NCBI GenBank assembly: GCA_022768005.1
Contig: JALEMF010000068.1
Coordinates: 1-41,572, forward strand
From: Bacteroidales bacterium
GTDB taxonomy: Bacteria > Bacteroidota > Bacteroidia > Bacteroidales > Muribaculaceae
Length of the DNA stretch: 41,572 nucleotides
Reading direction: 5' to 3'
The position numbers were made by a program, and so were the translations under genes. The notes below the pieces were generated by a model, which saw nothing but the letters and a program-made list of their open reading frames with translations, made no database searches and had not been told where the DNA came from. Positions 1 to 8,874 of this stretch are shown here, piece by piece (position 1 is the stretch's first letter; every line of letters starts with the position of its first letter).

Positions 1-6
1 GAAACC

Positions 7-1389
7 ATGAGTCTCACAAAAAGATACGGCAGATATATATTCCCATTAACAGTTTTTGTCGATTTTATTATAATAAATGTGATATTGTTCACGGTGTTGC
101 ATCATACGGGAAACATCGAAGATACTATAAAGCTGCGTGCAGTGTTTTTATGCGCTAATTTAGCTTATCTCCCTACGCTGTTTATATACCTCTTTGATGT
201 GCATAGTGTAAGAGCATTACACATCGACCGTATTATCAAGATTGCTATAAAGTCCGTGTTCCTCCATGCTTGCTGCTTTATTGCGATGCTTTACATTCTC
301 CAGGCTTGGGTGCCTGCACAGGCATTATGGCTGTTTTACGGAGCATACATTGTGGTGTTGCCGCTGACATGGTCAATCTGCCGATTAATACTGAAGCATT
401 ATCGCAAAAACGGCTATAACTTCCTCAGAGTGGTAATCATCGGTACTGACGAGAATGCCGAGAGGCTTACTTATAATCTTCTCTCTGACCCGGGATTCGG
501 TTACCGTATTTTAGGATATTTCGGACCTAAGCCGAGCAGTGACTTCAAGTGGAACTATGAGGGAGATATTAATATTCTTGAGAAATTCATTAAGGATAAC
601 GAAGTAGATGAAATATATTTCACAATGTCCGGCGAAAATCGTAACGGGATTGCGGAAGTAATACGTATTGCAGAGAAAAACGTAGTGAAATTCAATTACG
701 TTCCTCACATCAACAAGTATATCGAGAGAAAATACGAACTTAACCTTATCGGAACTCTGCCGGTACTTTCTATCCACCCTACTCCGCTTGCAAATCCGTT
801 TAACCGCTTTATTAAACGTGCCTTTGACATAGCATTTTCCGGCACTTTCCTGATATTTTCACCGATATTGTTTATTCCTATAGCAATAGCCATCAAACTT
901 TCATCACCGGGACCGGTATTTTTCAAGCAGCAAAGGACAGGTTACCGCGGTAAGCCGTTCACTTGCTGGAAGTTCCGTACTATGAAGGTAAACAAGCTTG
1001 CAGACGAAATTCAAGCCACGGAGAATGACCCGAGAAAAACTAAAGTAGGTGACTTTCTTCGCCGTTCTTCACTTGACGAATTGCCACAATTCATAAATGT
1101 ATTTTTAGGTGATATGTCCGTTGTAGGTCCTCGTCCCCACATGCTGAAATGCACTGAAGATTACAGTAAACTTATTGAGCAATACATGGTTCGCCACACT
1201 GTAAAAACCGGTATAACAGGTTGGGCGCAGGTAAACGGCTATCGCGGTGAAATAAAGGAATTCTGGCAGATGGAACGCCGTGTGGAATACGATATTTGGT
1301 ATGCGGAACACTGGTCTTTCCTCCTTGACCTGAAAATCATCGTCAAGACTGTCACTAACATTATCCAAGGTGATAAAAACGCCTACTAA
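7..1389 (+). CDS. Undecaprenyl-phosphate sugar-1-phosphate transferase (large WbaP/WcaJ-like, polyisoprenyl-phosphate hexose-1-phosphate transferase)
   Basis: This inner-membrane enzyme would start a surface glycan by moving a hexose-1-phosphate (often glucose) from UDP-sugar to undecaprenyl phosphate. The 460-residue protein has the full large-form layout: about four N-terminal membrane helices (residues 10-130), a nucleotide-binding-like middle domain starting at VVIIGTDENAERL (about residue 145), a further membrane-embedded helix near 270-295, and the C-terminal bacterial sugar transferase domain with KFRTM, SSLDELPQ (Asp-Glu catalytic pair), VVGPRPHM and [11 protein letters not shown]. 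The ATG at position 7 fits the family N-terminus, so the gene is probably complete, although its promoter lies outside the window. A hairpin terminator follows at 1544-1582. Sugar specificity cannot be read from sequence. The family call is firm. Confidence 0.93.
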   Translation: MSLTKRYGRYIFPLTVFVDFIIINVILFTVLHHTGNIEDTIKLRAVFLCANLAYLPTLFIYLFDVHSVRALHIDRIIKIAIKSVFLHACCFIAMLYILQAWVPAQALWLFYGAYIVVLPLTWSICRLILKHYRKNGYNFLRVVIIGTDENAERLTYNLLSDPGFGYRILGYFGPKPSSDFKWNYEGDINILEKFIKDNEVDEIYFTMSGENRNGIAEVIRIAEKNVVKFNYVPHINKYIERKYELNLIGTLPVLSIHPTPLANPFNRFIKRAFDIAFSGTFLIFSPILFIPIAIAIKLSSPGPVFFKQQRTGYRGKPFTCWKFRTMKVNKLADEIQATENDPRKTKVGDFLRRSSLDELPQFINVFLGDMSVVGPRPHMLKCTEDYSKLIEQYMVRHTVKTGITGWAQVNGYRGEIKEFWQMERRVEYDIWYAEHWSFLLDLKIIVKTVTNIIQGDKNAY

Positions 1390-1543
1390 AAATAATAAAG
1401 AAGACTAATTATAGTTAAAAATCCCTATTCCGCTGATAAAACTCAGATTAACAAAAAGCGGAGTAAAAGTAATCGTTAGTCCTATTTTTTCACAAATAAG
1501 TACCTTTTGTTTTAAGAAAGCAAATTAAAGGCTACAAATAGTA

Positions 1544-1582
1544 AAAACAGCCGCAGAGCTTAACACCTTTTGCGGCTGTTTT
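1544..1582 (+). terminator. Intrinsic terminator after the sugar transferase
   Basis: Arms AACAGCCGCA and TGCGGCTGTT pair perfectly around a 15-nt loop. The A-run before and T-run after the stem make it plausibly bidirectional. It separates the transferase gene from aspA. Confidence 0.85.
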
Positions 1583-1599
1583 CGTGTATAATGAAAGGT

Positions 1600-1630
1600 T
1601 TTGAAAATAATAAATAAGTTTATAATTTTG
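1600..1630 (+). promoter_or_regulatory. Bacteroidales-type promoter of aspA
   Basis: TTTG at 1600-1603 and TAATTTTG at 1623-1630 are separated by 19 bp, matching the -33 TTTG / -7 TAnnTTTG consensus of the Bacteroidetes primary sigma factor. The aspA ATG lies 53 bp downstream. Confidence 0.8.
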
Positions 1631-1683
1631 CCGGACAATTACAGTTAACCTCAAATTTAAGAAACAATAAAACATAGCATATA

Positions 1684-3111
1684 ATGGGAAATTCAGTTAA
1701 GACACGTATTGAGCACGACTTGCTCGGTGAACGTGAAATGACATCAGACAAGCTCTATGGAATACAGACACTGAGAGGAATTGAAAACTTCAATATCAGT
1801 AATTTCAAGTTAAGTCAATATCCGCTGTTCATTAACGGACTTGCTTACACTAAAATGGCTGCCGCCTATGCCAACCATGACCTTGGATTGCTGACAGAAG
1901 AACAGTTTAAGGGCATCTGTGCTGCATGTAAGGACTTGCTTGACGGAAAGTACCACGACCAATTCCCCGTAGATATGATTCAAGGCGGTGCCGGCACAAG
2001 CACCAATATGAATGCTAATGAAGTAATCGCAAATCTTGCCCTTATCCACACAGGTCACGAACCGGGCGAATACCAATACTGCGATTCACATGATCAAATA
2101 AACCGTTCTCAATCCACAAACGACGCTTACCCTACCGCCATACATTTAGGACTGTACGCAAGCCATTTGGCACTACTGCCTCACCTTGAAATGCTCATAA
2201 AGTCGTTCCACAAAAAAGGTGAAGAATTTGCGTCAGTCATCAAAATGGGACGTACACAGCTCCAAGATGCAGTACCGATGACGTTAGGACAAACTTTTAA
2301 CGGATTCGCAAGTATTCTTAACGATGAAATAAAGCACTTAAACCAAGCTGCAGAGGACTTCCTGACAGTCAATATGGGAGCAACAGCAGTGGGTACAGGT
2401 ATCTGCTCCGAACCGGGATACGCTGAAGCTACAGTCAAAGCATTGGCTGAACTTACAGGCTGGGATATAAAGTTATCCGGCGACCTTGTGGGTGCAACTT
2501 CAGACACCTCTTGCATGGTAGGATATATGTCTGCGTTAAAACGCGTAGCAGTGAAACTTAACAAAATATGCAACGACTTACGTTTGCTCTCAAGCGGACC
2601 GAGATGCGGCTTAGGCGAAATAAACTTGCCGGCACGTCAACCCGGATCATCAATTATGCCGGGCAAGGTAAATCCGGTAATACCGGAAGTAGCAAGTCAA
2701 GTGGCATTTAAGGTGATCGGAAACGAACTCTGCGTGACAATGGCAGGTGAAGCCTCACAACTTGAACTGAACGCAATGGAACCTGTAATGGCACAATGCT
2801 GCTTCGAATCCGTTGACCTTCTCAAAAACGCATTCGACACTCTTCGCACCCTCTGCGTTGACGGAATCACGGCAAACGAAAAAGCGTGCAGAGACGAGGT
2901 ACATAACAGCATCGGCATCGTCACCGCACTTAACCCGTATATCGGCTACGACCACTCTACAAATATAGCAAAGAAAGCCCTTCAGACAGGCGAAAGCGTA
3001 TCGGAATTAGTGGTAAAAGAAGGTATTCTCACCAATGAAGACCTTGAGACAATTCTTGACCCGAAAAATATGGTAAAACCGGTCAAATTGGATATCAAGC
3101 CGCTTAAATAG
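1684..3111 (+). CDS. aspA: Aspartate ammonia-lyase (aspartase)
   Basis: Converts L-aspartate to fumarate and ammonia in the cytoplasm. The 475-residue product has the normal length of the aspartase/fumarase class II superfamily, with the opening RIEHDLLGEREM, the substrate-binding stretch GGAGTSTNMNANEV (about residue 100), and the superfamily signature GSSIMPGKVNP near residue 321, which holds the catalytic serine. Fumarase C is the main alternative; the N-terminus EHDLLGE and overall pattern favour aspartase. The gene has its own promoter and a terminator (3139-3177), so it is monocistronic. With the asparaginase gene 3.4 kb downstream it would feed amino-acid carbon into fumarate, a respiratory electron acceptor in Bacteroidales; that link is inferred. 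Confidence 0.93.
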   Translation: MGNSVKTRIEHDLLGEREMTSDKLYGIQTLRGIENFNISNFKLSQYPLFINGLAYTKMAAAYANHDLGLLTEEQFKGICAACKDLLDGKYHDQFPVDMIQGGAGTSTNMNANEVIANLALIHTGHEPGEYQYCDSHDQINRSQSTNDAYPTAIHLGLYASHLALLPHLEMLIKSFHKKGEEFASVIKMGRTQLQDAVPMTLGQTFNGFASILNDEIKHLNQAAEDFLTVNMGATAVGTGICSEPGYAEATVKALAELTGWDIKLSGDLVGATSDTSCMVGYMSALKRVAVKLNKICNDLRLLSSGPRCGLGEINLPARQPGSSIMPGKVNPVIPEVASQVAFKVIGNELCVTMAGEASQLELNAMEPVMAQCCFESVDLLKNAFDTLRTLCVDGITANEKACRDEVHNSIGIVTALNPYIGYDHSTNIAKKALQTGESVSELVVKEGILTNEDLETILDPKNMVKPVKLDIKPLK

Positions 3112-3138
3112 ATATTATTAAGAAACATAAAATTACAC

Positions 3139-3177
3139 AAAGGCTGTAGCAGAAAATTCCTCTGCACAGCCTTTTTT
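3139..3177 (+). terminator. Intrinsic terminator of aspA
   Basis: Arms AAAGGCTGTAGCAGA and TCTGCACAGCCTTT pair with one unpaired base and are followed by a run of T. It starts 28 bp after the aspA stop codon. Confidence 0.85.
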
Positions 3178-3200
3178 CGTCAGCAAGACCGGTAATAAAG

Positions 3201-3265
3201 AGCCTCGGAGAAACTCTGTCTGCCGGAAACACAGTATAAGCGTAGCACCATGCGGTGATAAACAT
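3201..3265 (+). repeat. Degenerate copy of the hairpin repeat (copy E, hairpin H4)
   Basis: The stretch resembles 38312-38365: both run GAGCCTC, then CTCTGTC or CTGTCTCT, then AAACAC, GTATAAGC and CCATGCGGTG. Here the hairpin at 3230-3257 is 28 nt, 4 nt shorter than the 32-nt form seen at 28589, 30349 and 38329. One arm position is mismatched, so this looks like a decayed copy. Confidence 0.5.
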
Positions 3266-3444
3266 TTTTCATCCAATACACACATTATAGATATTCGATC
3301 TGTGGTAAAGACATCACTTGTAAAGTGTGAAATATGAGTTGGTAATACCGGGAAAAACGCAATATTGTATTGACGTCAATGAAAAAGCCATAGCATATTA
3401 TAAAGATTTTCGCTATATAAGCCTTTAATATCGCAGTTTTTATG

Positions 3445-3452
3445 TATTTTTG
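3445..3452 (+). promoter_or_regulatory. -7 element of the argF'-metG promoter
   Basis: TATTTTTG matches TAnnTTTG, and a weak CTTTAA lies at the -33 distance. The ATG at 3483 is 30 bp downstream. A TTG in frame at 3450 overlaps this element and would be untranscribed, which is why I do not use it as a start. Confidence 0.65.
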
Positions 3453-3482
3453 CATATAATTTGGAAAAGAAACGACTTTATT

Positions 3483-4436
3483 ATGCGACATTTCACAAAC
3501 GTAAACGATATAGGCGACTTACGCATCGCACTTGCAGAGGCTCTTGAAGTGAAAAAAGACCGTTTTGCTTTTACTGAGTTAGGTAAAAACAAGACATTGC
3601 TGATGATTTTCTTCAACTCGTCTTTACGTACCCGTCTGAGTACTCAGAAGGCGGCTATGAACCTCGGCATGAATGTCATTGTCCTTGACGTAAATCAAGG
3701 TGCCTGGAAACTTGAGACGGAGCGCGGTGTAATCATGGACGGTGACAAGCCGGAGCATTTGCTTGAAGCAATACCCGTGATGGGGTGTTACTGCGACGTA
3801 ATCGGTGTACGCTCTTTTGCACGTTTTGAATCCAAGACTGATGACTATGAGGAAAAAATCCTCAATCAATTTATAAAATATTCCGGACGTCCTGTTTTCT
3901 CTATGGAAGCCGCTACTCGTCACCCGCTGCAGTCCTTTGCGGACCTCATCACGATTGAAGAATACCGCAAGAATGACAGACCTAAAATCGTTATGACTTG
4001 GGCTCCTCACCCGAAGGCTTTACCTCAGGCTGTGCCGAATTCATTCGCAGAGTGGATTAACGCTGCGGGCTACGACTTTGTGATAGCAAATCCTGAGGGC
4101 TATGACCTTGACCCTAAATTCACAGGTAATGCTGTCGTAACTCACAATCAAGACGAGGCACTTATAGGTGCAGACTTCGTATATGCAAAGAATTGGAGCG
4201 CATACACAGACCCTAACTATGGTAAAGTCCTTTCCACAGACCGCAGCTGGACTGTCACTTCTGAAAAAATGGCTCTGACGAATAATGCATTCTTTATGCA
4301 CTGTCTGCCTGTGAGAAGAAATATGATAGTAAGCGACGATGTCATAGAAGCACCTACCTCACTCGTTATCCCGGAAGCTGCAAACAGAGAGATTTCCGCA
4401 CAAGTAGTATTAAAACGTATTCTTGAATCGCTATAA
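3483..4436 (+). CDS. argF': N-succinylornithine carbamoyltransferase
   Basis: Transfers a carbamoyl group from carbamoyl phosphate to N-succinyl-L-ornithine, a step of the succinylated arginine pathway of Bacteroidetes. The 317-residue protein keeps the carbamoyl-phosphate loop SSLRTRLSTQ (about residues 46-55), the ornithine-side HCLPVRR motif near residue 276 and the proline-rich stretch HPKALPQAVPNSFAEW. Residue 90 is proline, in DGDKPEHLL; in the characterised Bacteroides fragilis enzyme this proline goes with succinyl rather than acetyl specificity. The ATG at 3483 gives the family N-terminus; an in-frame TTG at 3450 lies inside the promoter. metG begins 15 bp after the stop, so the two are probably cotranscribed. 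The argD-like gene at 36763-37893 acts one step earlier. Confidence 0.95.
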   Translation: MRHFTNVNDIGDLRIALAEALEVKKDRFAFTELGKNKTLLMIFFNSSLRTRLSTQKAAMNLGMNVIVLDVNQGAWKLETERGVIMDGDKPEHLLEAIPVMGCYCDVIGVRSFARFESKTDDYEEKILNQFIKYSGRPVFSMEAATRHPLQSFADLITIEEYRKNDRPKIVMTWAPHPKALPQAVPNSFAEWINAAGYDFVIANPEGYDLDPKFTGNAVVTHNQDEALIGADFVYAKNWSAYTDPNYGKVLSTDRSWTVTSEKMALTNNAFFMHCLPVRRNMIVSDDVIEAPTSLVIPEAANREISAQVVLKRILESL

Positions 4437-4451
4437 CAATATAAGCACAAT

Positions 4452-6494
4452 ATGAAAAAATTTAAACGTACCCTCGTTACAACAGCGTTGCCATACGCAA
4501 ATGGACCGGTACATATCGGTCACCTTGCCGGAGTATATGTCCCGGCTGATATATACGTTCGTTATCTTCGTCTTAAAGGTGAGGACGTGGTAATGATTGG
4601 AGGTAGTGATGAACATGGTGTTCCTATCACTATCAAGGCAAAGGCTGAAGGTGTGACTCCTCAAGATATTGTTGACCGTTACCATAAAATCATCAAGGAC
4701 TCTTTTGAGGAACTGGGTATTTCTTTTGATATATATTCACGTACCACTACTCAAATCCACACTGACACTGCATCTGAATTCTTCCGTCACTTGTACGAAA
4801 AAGGCGAATTTGTTGAAAAGACTTCAATGCAGCTTTACGATGAGAAGGCAAACCAATTTCTCGCTGACCGCTACGTAACAGGTGAATGTCCACATTGCCA
4901 CAACCTTAACGCTTACGGTGACCAATGCGAGAAATGCGGTTCTTCACTGAACGCTACAGACTTGATTAATCCAAAGAGTGCCATCACAGGCAATACCCCT
5001 GTTCTCCGTGAGACTCGTCACTGGTATCTTCCGCTTGATAAATGGCAGGACAAGTTGGCTCACTGGATTCTTGACGAACATAAGGAATGGCGTCCGAATG
5101 TGTACGGTCAGTGTAAATCCTGGCTTGATCTCGGACTTCAGCCGCGTGCTGTGAGCCGTGACCTTGATTGGGGTGTACCTGTACCTGTAGAAGGTGCCGA
5201 AGGTAAAGTGCTTTACGTGTGGTTCGACGCTCCTATCGGATACATTTCAAACACTAAGGAACTGCTTCCGGATACTTGGGAAAGATACTGGAAAGACCCT
5301 GAAACACGCATCATAAACTTTATCGGTAAAGACAACATCGTGTTCCACTGCATCGTATTCCCTGCTATGCTTATGGCTTACGGTGATAACTATCAACTTC
5401 CTGACAATGTTCCTTCAAATGAATTCCTGAACCTTGAAGGCGACAAGATTTCCACTTCACGAAACTGGGCTATTTGGCTCCACGAATATCTCCGCGACTT
5501 CCCCGGCAAGCAAGATGTACTACGCTATGTTCTTACTGCCAATGCTCCGGAGGCAAAAGATAATGACTTCACTTGGAAAGACTTCCAGACAAGAAACAAC
5601 AGTGAGCTGGTAGCTATCCTCGGCAATTTCGTAAACCGTGCCATTGTGCTTACACACAAATACTTCGCAGGCGTAGTTCCTGCAGCAGGCGAACTTCAAG
5701 ACATCGACAAAGCTGCGCTTGAGGAAGTTGTTTCCATCAAGAGAGCACTCTCTGAAGCACTTGATGGCTTCCACTTCCGTGAAGCCCTTAAAGAGGCTAT
5801 GAACCTCGCTCGCCTCGGTAATAAATACTTACAAGACACCGAGCCATGGAAGGTTGCAAAGACTGATATGGAACGAGTTAAGACTATCCTTAACGTCGCT
5901 CTTCAGATTTGCGGTGACATTGAAGTGGCGTTCGAACCGTTCTTGCCGTTTATGTCCGAAAAACTTGCTAAAATCCTCAAAATCGAGCACAACGACTGGG
6001 ATATGCTTGCAAAAACCGATATTATTCCTGCCGGAACTCAACTCGGTGAACCGGAACTGCTCTTTGAAAAGATTGAGGACGAAACTATACAGTACCAGCT
6101 TGACCGCCTTGCTCGCATCAAGAAGGAAAATATCATCAAGAATTTCAAGCCGGAACCTGTGGCTGAAACTATTGATATTGACACTTTCGCCAAGGCTGAC
6201 TTGCGTGTAGGCACTGTCCTTGACTGTCAGAAAGTGAAGAAGGCTAAGAAACTCCTTCAGTTCTCTATTGATGACGGTACAGGCAATCCTCGTACCATTC
6301 TCTCCGGCATCGCAGAGCATTATGACCCTGCAACACTCGTAGGAAAGCAAGTAGTATATATCGCAAACCTCGCACCGAGAAAAATCTGCGGAATAGAGTC
6401 AGAAGGTATGATTCTCTCTGCTGTCAACGCTGACGGCTCACTGACCGTCATCTCGCCGTCTTCCGCATCTACTCCGGGTGCTAAAATAGGCTGA
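4452..6494 (+). CDS. metG: Methionyl-tRNA synthetase with C-terminal tRNA-binding domain
   Basis: Charges tRNA-Met with methionine. The 680-residue class I synthetase shows the HIGH-type motif in [14 protein letters not shown] (about residue 22), a zinc knuckle with four cysteines (CPHCHN then CEKC, about residues 145-162), and the KMSKS equivalent KISTS near residue 331. The C-terminal 110 residues, from about 573, form the EMAP/Trbp111-like OB-fold domain ([20 protein letters not shown]), which binds tRNA and dimerises the enzyme. The gene starts 15 bp after argF' with no promoter between. It is complete and ordinary. Confidence 0.97.
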   Translation: MKKFKRTLVTTALPYANGPVHIGHLAGVYVPADIYVRYLRLKGEDVVMIGGSDEHGVPITIKAKAEGVTPQDIVDRYHKIIKDSFEELGISFDIYSRTTTQIHTDTASEFFRHLYEKGEFVEKTSMQLYDEKANQFLADRYVTGECPHCHNLNAYGDQCEKCGSSLNATDLINPKSAITGNTPVLRETRHWYLPLDKWQDKLAHWILDEHKEWRPNVYGQCKSWLDLGLQPRAVSRDLDWGVPVPVEGAEGKVLYVWFDAPIGYISNTKELLPDTWERYWKDPETRIINFIGKDNIVFHCIVFPAMLMAYGDNYQLPDNVPSNEFLNLEGDKISTSRNWAIWLHEYLRDFPGKQDVLRYVLTANAPEAKDNDFTWKDFQTRNNSELVAILGNFVNRAIVLTHKYFAGVVPAAGELQDIDKAALEEVVSIKRALSEALDGFHFREALKEAMNLARLGNKYLQDTEPWKVAKTDMERVKTILNVALQICGDIEVAFEPFLPFMSEKLAKILKIEHNDWDMLAKTDIIPAGTQLGEPELLFEKIEDETIQYQLDRLARIKKENIIKNFKPEPVAETIDIDTFAKADLRVGTVLDCQKVKKAKKLLQFSIDDGTGNPRTILSGIAEHYDPATLVGKQVVYIANLAPRKICGIESEGMILSAVNADGSLTVISPSSASTPGAKIG

Positions 6495-6556
6495 CAAATA
6501 CTTGATTAAATAAATTATAAATTCTCCTCTCTCCTATTTTTATCACACTCCACTAT

Positions 6557-7594
6557 ATGGACAGACATCAACCGCACATACTCATCATCTACACCGGCGG
6601 CACTATTGGTATGATTGAGGATTCCGAAACCGGGACTCTCAAGCCATTCGACTTTGACCACCTGATAGACAATGTACCCAAGATAAAAAAGTTGGACTAT
6701 GCCATTAACCATATCCAGTTCCAAAACCCTATCGATTCAAGTGATATGAGCCCCGCTCTTTGGGAGCAGATTGTGTCCTATATCAGTGAAAACTACGACA
6801 AATACGACGGGTTTGTAGTGCTTCACGGCACAGATACTATGGCTTACACCGCTTCAGCATTATCTTTTATGCTCGGCAATCTTCACAAGCCTGTCATCAT
6901 AACCGGCTCACAGTTACCGATAGGTGAAGTCCGTACTGACGGCGAAGAAAATCTTATCACCGCCCTCCAGATAGCAGCTGCAACAGACAGTATGGGTTTT
7001 CCTATGGTACAGGAAGTGGCAATCCTCTTTGAGAACTACCTCTGGCGCGGTAACAGATCCACAAAGATGAGTGCTGACAATTTCAATGCTTTCAAGAGCA
7101 ACAACTATCCGTCACTTGCAAAAATAGGACTCGGCATACATTTCAATCAGGAGGCACTCTGGAGAAGTCCTTCACGCCGCCCGCTTGACGTAAAGCCGCA
7201 CCTTGACCCTAACGTAATGGTGATAGACTTATTCCCCGGCTTAACAGAAGGAATACTCCGTCACCAACTTCACACTCCCGGCATTAAAGGTATAATACTA
7301 CGCACATATGGCGCAGGCAATGCTCCTACCGATGAATGGTTTACCGCAGCAATCTCTGATGCTGTTTCTCGCGGAATAGTGATAATAAACATCACGCAGT
7401 GTGCAAACGGCGGCGTTAACGATGGACGCTATTACGCCGGAGACCGTCTTGTGAAGGCAGGCGTCATTTCAGGGCATGATATGACGACAGAAGCTGCCAT
7501 AACCAAGATGATGTACCTTTTCGGCTTGGGATTGACAGCCTCGGAAGTAAAAAATTACCTCGGCTGCTCACTGATAGGTGAAGTAACCGTATAA
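6557..7594 (+). CDS. ansA: L-asparaginase, type I (cytoplasmic)
   Basis: Hydrolyses L-asparagine to aspartate and ammonia. The 345-residue protein has no signal peptide and begins with the catalytic-threonine motif IIYTGGTIGM (about residues 9-18), followed by the second active-site motif HGTDTMAYTASALSF near residue 89. Length and lack of a signal favour the cytosolic type I (ansA) class over the periplasmic type II class. The gene lies 62 bp after metG with no clear promoter, so it may be read through from the argF' promoter. Its product is the substrate of the aspartase encoded upstream. Confidence 0.93.
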   Translation: MDRHQPHILIIYTGGTIGMIEDSETGTLKPFDFDHLIDNVPKIKKLDYAINHIQFQNPIDSSDMSPALWEQIVSYISENYDKYDGFVVLHGTDTMAYTASALSFMLGNLHKPVIITGSQLPIGEVRTDGEENLITALQIAAATDSMGFPMVQEVAILFENYLWRGNRSTKMSADNFNAFKSNNYPSLAKIGLGIHFNQEALWRSPSRRPLDVKPHLDPNVMVIDLFPGLTEGILRHQLHTPGIKGIILRTYGAGNAPTDEWFTAAISDAVSRGIVIINITQCANGGVNDGRYYAGDRLVKAGVISGHDMTTEAAITKMMYLFGLGLTASEVKNYLGCSLIGEVTV

Positions 7595-7630
7595 CAAGTT
7601 ACCACACAGCCAATTAATACATTTTGAGAT

Positions 7631-8332
7631 ATGAAACGGATATTTATAGCATTTCTGACGTTACTTTCAGCACTTGCATCGTTTGCACTTGATAACGCAA
7701 CCGTAAGACTGCGAGCTGACAGATATTTTTCTCAAAATGAATGGCCGAGCGCATCGGCATTTTACACCTTGCTCCTTGAGCAAGACAAAGAGTGTACGGA
7801 CATATTCGGCAAAGCAATAGTCTCATCACTGATGATACCGGATACAGCCGCAGTGCTGAGGTTTACAAATGACGCCATTGACCGCCATGTACCATTCAAA
7901 TCACTTTTTGGCACTGTAAAATCCGAAAGTTTCTCCATAGGACTTGAAAATGCTTACGAAAATTATCTAATCCTCGTTAAAGACAACTATGCTTGGATGA
8001 CTCGCACTGTGGATAATTCTCTGATGGAATATTACACATTCCGAAAAGACGGAAAAAATATGATTAAGTACGCAAGTATTATGCTTGAAGGACTTCCTGA
8101 AAGTGTTAATTTCCTTTCAATCCTCGCTCAAGGATATCTTCTTGATGGTCAGACTGATAAAGCCGTAGAAACGTATCGCAAAATATTAGACATCGATGCC
8201 ACAAACTACGATGCTCTCCTATATCTCGGCAACTACTATTGGAACATCAACGACAAAGCTACCGCAAGAACTTATTTTCTCAAAGCCTACGAAATTCACC
8301 CCACTCCTTTCGTCAAAAAGAAACTGGAATAA
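7631..8332 (+). CDS. Exported tetratricopeptide-repeat protein
   Basis: The 233-residue product starts with a signal peptide (MKRIFIAFLTLLSALASFA, cleavage likely after ASFA), so it should act in the periplasm. At least two TPR units can be seen at the C-terminus (about residues 160-230: LAQGYLLDGQTDKAVETY, then LLYLGNYYWNINDKATARTY), and the N-terminal half probably holds a further degenerate one. TPR arrays mediate protein-protein contacts; no enzymatic motif is visible and the partner is unknown. The gene follows ansA by 36 bp and faces folK across a 167-bp gap in which I see no strong terminator. Confidence 0.8.
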   Translation: MKRIFIAFLTLLSALASFALDNATVRLRADRYFSQNEWPSASAFYTLLLEQDKECTDIFGKAIVSSLMIPDTAAVLRFTNDAIDRHVPFKSLFGTVKSESFSIGLENAYENYLILVKDNYAWMTRTVDNSLMEYYTFRKDGKNMIKYASIMLEGLPESVNFLSILAQGYLLDGQTDKAVETYRKILDIDATNYDALLYLGNYYWNINDKATARTYFLKAYEIHPTPFVKKKLE

Positions 8333-8499
8333 ACCGGGAAAAACTGAAAATAGAAACAATCTTGCCACTTCATTCGCTTGCGCTGACAATGGATAGACGG
8401 TACTTATACGCAGGAAAAATAAAGTTGAAGTTAGTCTTGACTTTAGCATCGCAGGGTCAACAGCATATCAAAACGCCAACCGCAACAGCGGATCAGTGT

Positions 8500-8871
8500 T
8501 TATTCAGTAACTTGCCTGTACCCTTTCATAAAGTATTCTGATGCCATATCGGCAGGACGGAGTACTGTGCGGTCATAGATTACCAGGTCAAGGTCAATCG
8601 GCACAATGTGCAGCGGTTTCATATCAGGCGTTCTGCCGGCATTTATTTCGTATTCCTTAAAAAGGCGAACAGTTTCCTCGCAGGATAATGAAGTGTAAGC
8701 AAGTGCTACGGCATTGTGGTAATTACCTGTTGCACCTCTTTCCGCATCGGTGATATAGACTTCGGAAAACTTGCAGGAATTAAAAGTATCCTTAATCCAT
8801 TCCATCGCTTTACGCATCTGCTCCGGAGCATCTTCAGTGTTGCTCGCAAGCCCTATAACTATCCTCATCAT
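8500..8871 (-). CDS. folK: 2-amino-4-hydroxy-6-hydroxymethyldihydropteridine pyrophosphokinase-like protein (short form)
   Basis: HPPK moves pyrophosphate from ATP onto the folate pterin precursor. The 123-residue protein has the HPPK N-terminus (RIVIGLASNTEDAPEQM), the NYHNAVALAYTSLS stretch and the signature VPIDLDLVIYD near residue 90, whose aspartates bind Mg-ATP. It is about 30 residues shorter than typical HPPK: the proteobacterial C-terminus with PHP and R(A/D)FVL is absent. Short forms of this kind are, as far as I recall, normal in Bacteroidales, so I do not call it truncated. It starts 3 bp after the tex stop, so it is the last gene of the tex operon. Activity is plausible but not proven by sequence. 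Confidence 0.75.
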   Translation of the reverse strand: MMRIVIGLASNTEDAPEQMRKAMEWIKDTFNSCKFSEVYITDAERGATGNYHNAVALAYTSLSCEETVRLFKEYEINAGRTPDMKPLHIVPIDLDLVIYDRTVLRPADMASEYFMKGYRQVTE

Positions 8872-8874
8872 CGT

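Larger units (their letters stand above)
3112..3482. other. Intergenic region aspA-argF'
   Basis: This 371-bp gap holds the aspA terminator, a degenerate copy of the hairpin repeat family (3201-3265) and the argF' promoter (3445-3452). The stretch 3266-3420 is AT-rich and I see no gene or structure in it. Confidence 0.6.

Noticed and set aside
7-1389. Truncated transferase cut by the window edge
   Set aside because: The ATG at 7 and the four N-terminal helices give the normal full length, so the coding region looks complete.
3450-3482. Upstream TTG start for argF'
   Set aside because: The TTG lies inside the -7 promoter element and the ATG at 3483 gives the family N-terminus.
8333-8499. Bidirectional terminator between the TPR gene and folK
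   Set aside because: Only short imperfect pairings (AAAGT/ACTTT) are visible, with no T-run.
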